Source of the DNA: TMED27 sp964350435
GTDB taxonomy: Bacteria; Pseudomonadota; Alphaproteobacteria; Micavibrionales; Micavibrionaceae
Assembly (NCBI GenBank): GCA_964350435.1
Contig: CAYGJS010000001.1
Span: 46,838-110,837, forward strand
Length of the DNA: 64,000 nt
Direction of reading: 5' to 3'
Position numbers and translations under genes: made by a program. Position 1 is the first letter of the stretch; each line of letters starts with the position of its first letter. The notes under the pieces are model-generated. The model saw nothing but the letters and a program-made list of their open reading frames with translations. It had not been told where the DNA came from and did no database searches. Shown in pieces: positions 59,296 to 64,000 of this stretch.

Positions 59296-59970
59296 ATGAG
59301 CAATTTTAATAAGATATTGGCGTTTGATACGGTGCTTCAGGCTTGCCGCGTGGCGGCGGTTTGTGGCGAGCGGGAGGCTGTGCGCGTGCGGGATGAGCCG
59401 CATGGGCAAGCGGAGCATTTGATGCCGATGATTGAAGGGGCGATGGATGAGGCGGGGCTTGAGTATGGCGCGCTGGATGCGATTGTCACGACGATTGGGC
59501 CGGGGGCGTTTACGGGGCTTCGGATCGGGCTTTCGGCGGCGAAGGCTTTGGCGATGAGCGCGGGGGTTCCTTTGTATGGGGTTAGCAGTTTGCAGGTGGT
59601 GGCGGCGCAGTTTGCGCGGGATCATGCGGGGCGGGCGTGCAATGTGGCGTTAGAGACGAAGCGGCAGGATTTTTATTTTCAGAGTTTTGATGAGGGCGGG
59701 GCGGCGGCTTGCGCGGCGCAGGCGTTGAGTTTGGCGGAAATTGAAGGCAGAGGCGGGGTGTATATCGGTGATGGCGCGGAGAGATTACGCGGTGAGGCGG
59801 GCGCGTCGGTTGAGGTTATACAAGGGTATGAGTTTATTGATCCTGCGTTTTTGGCGCGGATGTTACGCGCGCGGCCAGAGGTTTTTGTTTCGGAGGTTTC
59901 GCCGCTGTATCTTCGCGGGGCAGATGTTTCGCAGTCCAAAAATGTTCCGAGGAGGCTGGCGGAAGTTTAA
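59296..59970 (+). CDS. tsaB: tRNA threonylcarbamoyladenosine protein TsaB
   Basis: The 224-residue protein has ILAFDTVLQACRVAAVCGE, EHLMPMIEGAMDEAG and the conserved GPGAFTGLRIGLSAAKALA. TsaB is the non-catalytic partner of TsaD in making t6A37 on tRNAs that read ANN codons. It starts nine bases after the rutE-like gene. The length is typical. Confidence 0.93.
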   Translation: MSNFNKILAFDTVLQACRVAAVCGEREAVRVRDEPHGQAEHLMPMIEGAMDEAGLEYGALDAIVTTIGPGAFTGLRIGLSAAKALAMSAGVPLYGVSSLQVVAAQFARDHAGRACNVALETKRQDFYFQSFDEGGAAACAAQALSLAEIEGRGGVYIGDGAERLRGEAGASVEVIQGYEFIDPAFLARMLRARPEVFVSEVSPLYLRGADVSQSKNVPRRLAEV

Positions 59971-60054
59971 GGTTTTTGAAGTTTTCCTTGGAAACCATGG
60001 TGAAGAGTGTTTAAAGTATTCATCAAGTAAAAATAATAAAGGGATATATTCATT

Positions 60055-60456
60055 ATGACAGATGAAAATAATAGAGAAGAAATTTTGGCATATACGAGCG
60101 AGATTGTTGCGTCTTATGTTTCAAATAATACGGTTAGCGCGGCGGATATCCCGAATGTGATTGAACAGGTGTATAAAACACTGTCTTCATTGGGGGCGGA
60201 AGGGGGCGTGCATGCCGATCGTCCGCAGCCGGCTGTGCCGATCAAGAAGTCTGTGACGCCTGATTTTATTATTTGTCTGGAGGATGGGAAGAAGCTCAAG
60301 ATGCTCAAGCGGCATTTGAAAACGGCGTATGATATGAGTCCGCAGCAATATCGCGAGCGTTGGGGGTTGCCTGCGGATTATCCGATGGTGGCGCCGAATT
60401 ATGCGGCGCGGCGGAGTAAGCTGGCCAAGGATATTGGCTTGGGGACTAAATCTTAA
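60055..60456 (+). CDS. MucR-family transcriptional regulator
   Basis: The 133-residue protein has the MucR/Ros zinc-finger domain FIICLEDGKKLKMLKRHLKTAYDMSPQQYRERWGLPADYPMVAPNYAARRSKLAKDIGLG, with the Cys and His of the finger. The family is largely confined to alphaproteobacteria and controls surface polysaccharide, cell cycle and virulence genes. An AT-rich leader precedes ATG 60055. It supports the taxonomic placement. Confidence 0.93.
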   Translation: MTDENNREEILAYTSEIVASYVSNNTVSAADIPNVIEQVYKTLSSLGAEGGVHADRPQPAVPIKKSVTPDFIICLEDGKKLKMLKRHLKTAYDMSPQQYRERWGLPADYPMVAPNYAARRSKLAKDIGLGTKS

Positions 60457-60464
60457 TTTATAAT

Positions 60465-60546
60465 TGTCATTCCGAACGGATGTGAGGACTCTTTTGGTGG
60501 GCGAAGGGGGCAGACCTCTCCATGGTGACGCATGTTCGAGATGACA
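60465..60546. repeat. TGTCATTCCGAAC-type palindromic repeat between convergent genes
   Basis: TGTCATTCCGAAC at 60465-60477 and GTTCGAGATGACA at 60534-60546 form imperfect inverted arms around a GC-rich centre. It stands between the mucR-type gene and convergent proC and may act as a terminator. Confidence 0.6.
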
Positions 60547-60550
60547 TTTT

Positions 60551-61351
60551 TTATTTGCCGAGTTCGCGGCTGCGATTTTTTGCCGCGGTCAGGGCTTCGT
60601 TATAAATGTCCTGAATGCGGCCATCCATGAAAATTTCGAGTGCGGCGGCGGTCATGCCTTTGGCGCTGGTGACGTTGGCGCGGAGTTGGGCGGCTTGGGT
60701 GTCTGCATCGTTCTCGGCTAAGGCGGCTGCGCCGATTATTGTCTGGCGGGCGAGGGTCATGGCGATATCGGGGGGCAGGTTCATATTTTCGCCTGCTTTG
60801 GCCAGAACCTCAATGAAATAAAACAGATAGGCGGGGCCGCTGGCGGAGATTGCGGAGGCGGCGTCCATGTCGTTTTCATCATTCAGCCAGTGAGTTTTGC
60901 CCAAGGATTCAAAGAGGCGGGTGGTTGTGGATTTTTGCGCATCCGTTACGGCGGGGTTGGCGATGAGCAGGTTCATGCCTTTTCCCACCGCGCTGGGGGT
61001 GTTGGGCAGGGTGCGGATGATGGGGCTGTTTGGGAAGGTTTGTTCGTATTGCGCGGTTTTAATTCCCGCGGCAATAGAGATGAGGAGAGCGGTTTCGGGG
61101 ATATAAGGCTTAGCGTCGGTGATGACTTCGCGCATGATTTGCGGTTTTACGGCAAGAAAGATGATTTCGGCAGATTTCAGGCTCTGCGCGCCTTGGGCGG
61201 CAGAGGGGAAATGCTTCACGTTTTTGATGTTTAGGGGGGAGGGTTTGATAACGGTGAAATTATCAGAGCCGCCCGCTGCAAGAAAACCGCGCAGCATCGC
61301 GCCGCCCATGCTGCCGCAGCCGATGAAAACTATGTTTTGGGGGGCAGGCAA
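60551..61351 (-). CDS. proC: Pyrroline-5-carboxylate reductase
   Basis: The product has NIVFIGCGSMGGAMLRGFLAAGG (Rossmann), FLAVKPQIM, PNTPSAVGKG, SGPAYLFYFIEVL and VTSAKGMTAAALEIF. It makes proline from pyrroline-5-carboxylate using NAD(P)H. The frame is open to 61414, but those codons overlap the ybjN-like gene. A TTG at 61351, five bases after that gene's stop, gives the usual N-terminus (MPAPQNIVFIG) and 266 residues; I prefer it. The ATG at 61405 is the alternative. Confidence 0.88.
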   Translation of the reverse strand: MPAPQNIVFIGCGSMGGAMLRGFLAAGGSDNFTVIKPSPLNIKNVKHFPSAAQGAQSLKSAEIIFLAVKPQIMREVITDAKPYIPETALLISIAAGIKTAQYEQTFPNSPIIRTLPNTPSAVGKGMNLLIANPAVTDAQKSTTTRLFESLGKTHWLNDENDMDAASAISASGPAYLFYFIEVLAKAGENMNLPPDIAMTLARQTIIGAAALAENDADTQAAQLRANVTSAKGMTAAALEIFMDGRIQDIYNEALTAAKNRSRELGK

Positions 61352-61355
61352 TTTT

Positions 61356-61871
61356 TCAGGACTCGCCGGCGGTATCCATGAGCGCGAGGGACAGGCCTGC
61401 GTCATCGATATCATTGGCCATAGCCAAAAGCTGGAAGACAGGGAAGAAGCGTTCGCACTGCACGAGGGCGATGTCGACGATGTCTTCGACAGTGTCGGAA
61501 ATATAGGCCGCGTCAGGGTTTTTGAACAGACATGTGTAGCGGAAAGCGGGGATGTTGGTTTCGGCGGGGATTTCGAAATGTCCCATCCAGAGGTCTTCGT
61601 TCATGGTGCGCAGAGCCGCGCTGGCGGACATGCCGTTATTGTGTTCGATGGCCATGTCGTATTGGAAGCAGAGCTGGAGGGCGCTCATGTCTTCTTGCCA
61701 GACAAAGAACAGGCGGTATTTACAGGCTTTGCCCGTGACCGCGACGATGAGTTCGTCGGGGCCCATGCGGTCGAAATTCCAGTTATGATTGCTGAGGACG
61801 TCTTCGACGTTGTCGAGCGGGTTTAGGCGCTCTTCGAAATAATCATATTCTTCGCGTTTCACTTCGGACAT
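61356..61871 (-). CDS. YbjN domain-containing protein
   Basis: The 171-residue protein resembles YbjN/type III chaperone-fold proteins of alphaproteobacteria. Features are NPLDNVEDVLSNHNWNFDRMGPDELIVAVTGKACKYRLFFVWQEDMSALQLCFQYD, NEDLWMGHFEI, and FRYTCLFKNPDAA. Function is unclear; E. coli YbjN affects stress and motility. It lies just upstream of proC, possibly coupled. Confidence 0.85.
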   Translation of the reverse strand: MSEVKREEYDYFEERLNPLDNVEDVLSNHNWNFDRMGPDELIVAVTGKACKYRLFFVWQEDMSALQLCFQYDMAIEHNNGMSASAALRTMNEDLWMGHFEIPAETNIPAFRYTCLFKNPDAAYISDTVEDIVDIALVQCERFFPVFQLLAMANDIDDAGLSLALMDTAGES

Positions 61872-61874
61872 AGC

Positions 61875-62150
61875 TTAAGAGGTTTTCTTCTTTGTGGTTT
61901 TTGGTTTTTTTGGTTTAAATGCGTTTTCGAGAGCATCGATTTTGGCGGCTTGCGCCTGCACGAGGGCTTCGAGGCGGTCAAAATCTTCACGCGGAACGAG
62001 ATCCATTTTATGGGCCATTTCATCAACGCGGGATTTGATTTCTTCGCGGATGGATTGGCTGAGGCCGCTCATCATGCTGACGGCACCGCCCGCAAAGCGA
62101 GCAATATCGTCGAGGACTTTTTCTTTCGAGGCTGTCATTCGGTTCACCAT
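61875..62150 (-). CDS. ubiK: Ubiquinone biosynthesis accessory factor UbiK-like
   Basis: I take ATG 62150 (MVNRMTASKEKVLDD...); ATG 62138 is equally possible and the longer GC-rich start is not supported. The roughly 91-residue product has KVLDDIARFAGGAVSMMSGLSQSIREEIKSRVDEMAHKMDLVPREDFDRLEALVQAQAAKIDALE, the BMFP/UbiK signature with a C-terminal trimeric coiled coil, then a Lys-rich tail. UbiK aids late ubiquinone synthesis. Confidence 0.85.
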   Translation of the reverse strand: MVNRMTASKEKVLDDIARFAGGAVSMMSGLSQSIREEIKSRVDEMAHKMDLVPREDFDRLEALVQAQAAKIDALENAFKPKKPKTTKKKTS

Positions 62151-62262
62151 TATTTTGTAAGGGGTCTGAGTAGCACGGGGTTTTGCGCGGGGCAAATAAT
62201 TTCGACTCTTTTTTGTGCATGGAGTGTGGACAGGTCGTGAGGTTTGGCTTAAGGGATTGAGG

Positions 62263-63072
62263 ATGTGGGAATTTCCGAATATCGACCCGATTGCTTTTTC
62301 TTTTGGCCCGTTATCCGTGCGGTGGTATGCGCTTGCGTATCTTGCCGGGTTTTTATTGGGGTGGCGGTATTGTGTGTATTTGGCGGGGCTGGATAGGGAT
62401 ATTCGTCCGAATAAGACTGATATTGATGACTTCCTGCCTTGGGCGATTGGCGGAGTGATTCTTGGTGGGCGTTTGGGGTATATTTTGTTTTACCAGTTCG
62501 AGCATTATGCGGCCTATCCTTTGGATATATTCAAGCTCTGGCAGGGCGGGATGGCGTTTCATGGCGGGGCAGCGGGGGTTATTGCGGCGATCTTTATATA
62601 TGGGTGGCGGCATAAGTTTAATCCTGTGCGGCTGGGGGATTTTGTGTGTGCGTGCGTGCCGATCGGGCTTTTTTTCGGGCGGCTTGCCAATTTCGTGAAT
62701 GGGGAGCTGTTTGGCCGCGTGACGGAAAGTTCATGGGGGATGGTTTTTCCGCGCGGCGGGCCGTTGCCGCGGCATCCATCGCAGCTTTACGAGGCGGCGC
62801 TTGAAGGGGCGGTGTTGTTTATGATTTTGGCGGTTTTGGTGCGGAGTTCTTGGGTGCGGGAGCGGCCGGGGATTGTGTCGGGTGTGTTCTTGGCGGGGTA
62901 TGGATTGTTTCGCGGAACGGTCGAGTTTTTCCGTGAGCCAGATGGGCAGATCGGTTTGATCGGCGATATGATTTCGATGGGGCAGGTTTTGAGCCTGCCG
63001 ATGATATTGGCCGGCGGGGGCCTAGTGGTTTTGGCAGTGATGGGCAAAACGCGTGACAAAATCTCCGCTTAA
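62263..63072 (+). CDS. lgt: Prolipoprotein diacylglyceryl transferase
   Basis: The start is ATG 62263 (MWEFPNIDPIAFSFGPLSVRWYALAY) after GGATTGAGG. The 269-residue membrane protein has the catalytic-region GGMAFHGGAAGVIAA and the Lgt signature RLANFVNGELFGRVT. FREPDGQ and the final helix complete the pattern. It adds diacylglycerol to lipobox cysteines. It overlaps the following methyltransferase gene. Confidence 0.95.
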   Translation: MWEFPNIDPIAFSFGPLSVRWYALAYLAGFLLGWRYCVYLAGLDRDIRPNKTDIDDFLPWAIGGVILGGRLGYILFYQFEHYAAYPLDIFKLWQGGMAFHGGAAGVIAAIFIYGWRHKFNPVRLGDFVCACVPIGLFFGRLANFVNGELFGRVTESSWGMVFPRGGPLPRHPSQLYEAALEGAVLFMILAVLVRSSWVRERPGIVSGVFLAGYGLFRGTVEFFREPDGQIGLIGDMISMGQVLSLPMILAGGGLVVLAVMGKTRDKISA

Positions 63073-64000
63073 AGAGTTTATTTCCAAGCAGATTGCCCTC
63101 AACGGGCCGATAGATGTGGGTGCTTATATGGCGCTCGCGCTTTCGCATCCTGAGTATGGATATTACATGAAACAAGATCCTTTGGGGGCCGCGGGGGATT
63201 TTACAACGGCGCCTGAGGTTTCGCAGATGTTTGGCGAGATGCTTGGGGTTTGGGCGGCGGATATCTGGGCGCAGATGGGGCGGCCTTCGCGGTTTGTATT
63301 GTTGGAGTGCGGCCCCGGGCGGGGGACGTTATGTGCGGATTTGATGCGGGCGGTGAAGAGTGTTGCAGGGTTCGCGGACGCGGCGGAGGTGCATTTGCTG
63401 GAGATTAGCCCTGCGCTTAAGGCCAAGCAGGCGGCGGCGCTCGCGGGATATCAGCCGCGCTGGCATGAGAGCCTTGAGAGCGTGCCGCGTGATGCGCCGA
63501 TTATCGTGATAGCGAATGAGTTTCTGGATGCGTTGCCGTTTCGCCAGCTGGTTATGCATGAGGGTATATGGCGGGAGCGGGTGGTGGATATTCGGGATGG
63601 CGAATTTTGCTATGGGATGCGTCCGTTTGAGGGTGAGGTCCCTGCTTTCGCAGGGAAGGCATTGGGGGAAGCAGGGAAGGCGGATGAAGGGAGTATATTT
63701 GAATTCAGTCCGGCACGAGAGAATTTTGCGCGGAGCATTGCGGCGCGGCTCGAGGGGCAGGGCGGGGCGGCAGTGTTTATTGATTACGGGCATATGAAGA
63801 CAGCCTTGGGGGATACGTTTCAGGCTGTTTATCGGCATCAATTTTGCGGGGTGTTTGAGCATGTGGGGATGTCCGATTTAACAAGCCATGTGGATTTTGA
63901 GGCGTTAGAGAAGGGGATTGTTTGCCCCCACCCTAACCCTCCCCCTGAAGGGGGAGGGGACAAGAATGCAGATACTGCCACTGAAGGGGGAGGGGACATA
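63053..64000 (+). CDS. MidA/NDUFAF7-family SAM-dependent methyltransferase (3' end outside window)
   Basis: The GTG start at 63053 overlaps the lgt stop by 20 bases. The product starts MTKSPLKEFISKQIALNGPI and contains HPEYGYYM...DFTTAPEVSQMFGEMLG, LLECGPGRGTL (SAM motif) and ANEFLDALPFRQ, which is the NDUFAF7/MidA pattern. Homologues methylate an Arg of a complex I subunit. The frame stays open to the window end. Two in-frame repeat-derived inserts are visible: around 63630-63690 (VPAFAGKALGEAGKADEG) and 63923-64000 (CPHPNPPPEGGGDKN...). The frame probably continues beyond the window. Confidence 0.85.
   Translation, partial: MTKSPLKEFISKQIALNGPIDVGAYMALALSHPEYGYYMKQDPLGAAGDFTTAPEVSQMFGEMLGVWAADIWAQMGRPSRFVLLECGPGRGTLCADLMRAVKSVAGFADAAEVHLLEISPALKAKQAAALAGYQPRWHESLESVPRDAPIIVIANEFLDALPFRQLVMHEGIWRERVVDIRDGEFCYGMRPFEGEVPAFAGKALGEAGKADEGSIFEFSPARENFARSIAARLEGQGGAAVFIDYGHMKTALGDTFQAVYRHQFCGVFEHVGMSDLTSHVDFEALEKGIVCPHPNPPPEGGGDKNADTATEGGGDI
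63937..63998. repeat. Palindromic and direct repeat inside the MidA-like gene
   Basis: CCCTCCCCCTGAAGGGGGAGGG (positions 63937-63958) is a perfect palindrome apart from its two-base centre. CTGAAGGGGGAGGGGACA occurs at 63945-63962 and again at 63981-63998. Both lie in frame within the methyltransferase gene, which is a sign of a mobile palindromic element tolerated in coding DNA. Confidence 0.7.

Noticed and set aside
1..64000. CRISPR arrays, rRNA genes and complete tRNA genes
   Set aside because: No regularly spaced repeat array, no rRNA-like sequence and no full cloverleaf was found; only a tRNA 3'-end fragment at 41344.

Overview
The window looks like the chromosome of an alphaproteobacterium. 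The right-hand third carries a typical alphaproteobacterial housekeeping set: mutS, dut, coaB/coaC, ubiE, murJ, trpS, a TauE/SafE gene next to an Alph_Pro_TM-type gene, nfuA, tsaB, a MucR-family regulator, proC, ubiK, lgt and a MidA/NDUFAF7-type methyltransferase. A lineage near Micavibrionales or another Rhodospirillales-like group is my inference only.

Layout. (1) 1-18.5 kb: the late half of a siphovirus-type prophage that starts outside the window. It runs from head (Mu gpT-like major head protein, decoration protein) through connectors, tail tube, tape measure, tail tip, NlpC/P60-like protein, J-like protein, fibre and two beta-helix tailspikes to a lysis cassette with holin candidates, endolysin and overlapping Rz/Rz1. 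(2) 18.5-32.6 kb: a visibly AT-rich defence island. It holds a complete DNA phosphorothioation set, dndB-C-D-E divergent from dndA, facing a second six-gene operon. That operon encodes an excisionase-type HTH protein, a 917-residue protein with alpha-CTD-like and sigma-region-4-like domains, a PLD-helicase, a 59-residue protein, an SMC-like ATPase and a small Dnd-associated protein. It occupies the place where DndFGH would normally stand. (3) 32.7-36.9 kb: an outer-membrane protein gene, then a tight cassette of WYL regulator, Cas4-like/DEDD nuclease, GIY-YIG protein and a protein resembling one sliding-clamp domain. This is the best candidate here for an undescribed defence system. (4) 37.2-41.4 kb: a mobility module of a large serine recombinase, two ParB/RepB-like proteins and a divergent HTH regulator, ending beside a tRNA 3'-end-like sequence. 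(5) 41.5-42.7 kb: an AbiE locus with an intact antitoxin and a truncated toxin. (6) 42.8-64 kb: core chromosome, dotted with palindromic repeats; some lie inside reading frames and one lies between separated coaC and coaB.

Working picture: a prophage or composite element carries defence cargo between its lysis genes and its recombinase module. DndA, C, D and E would mark host DNA with phosphorothioate. DndB and repeated operator-like sites would set expression, and the facing operon would act on unmarked DNA, perhaps also touching RNA polymerase. All functions are inferred from motifs read by eye; no database search was run.
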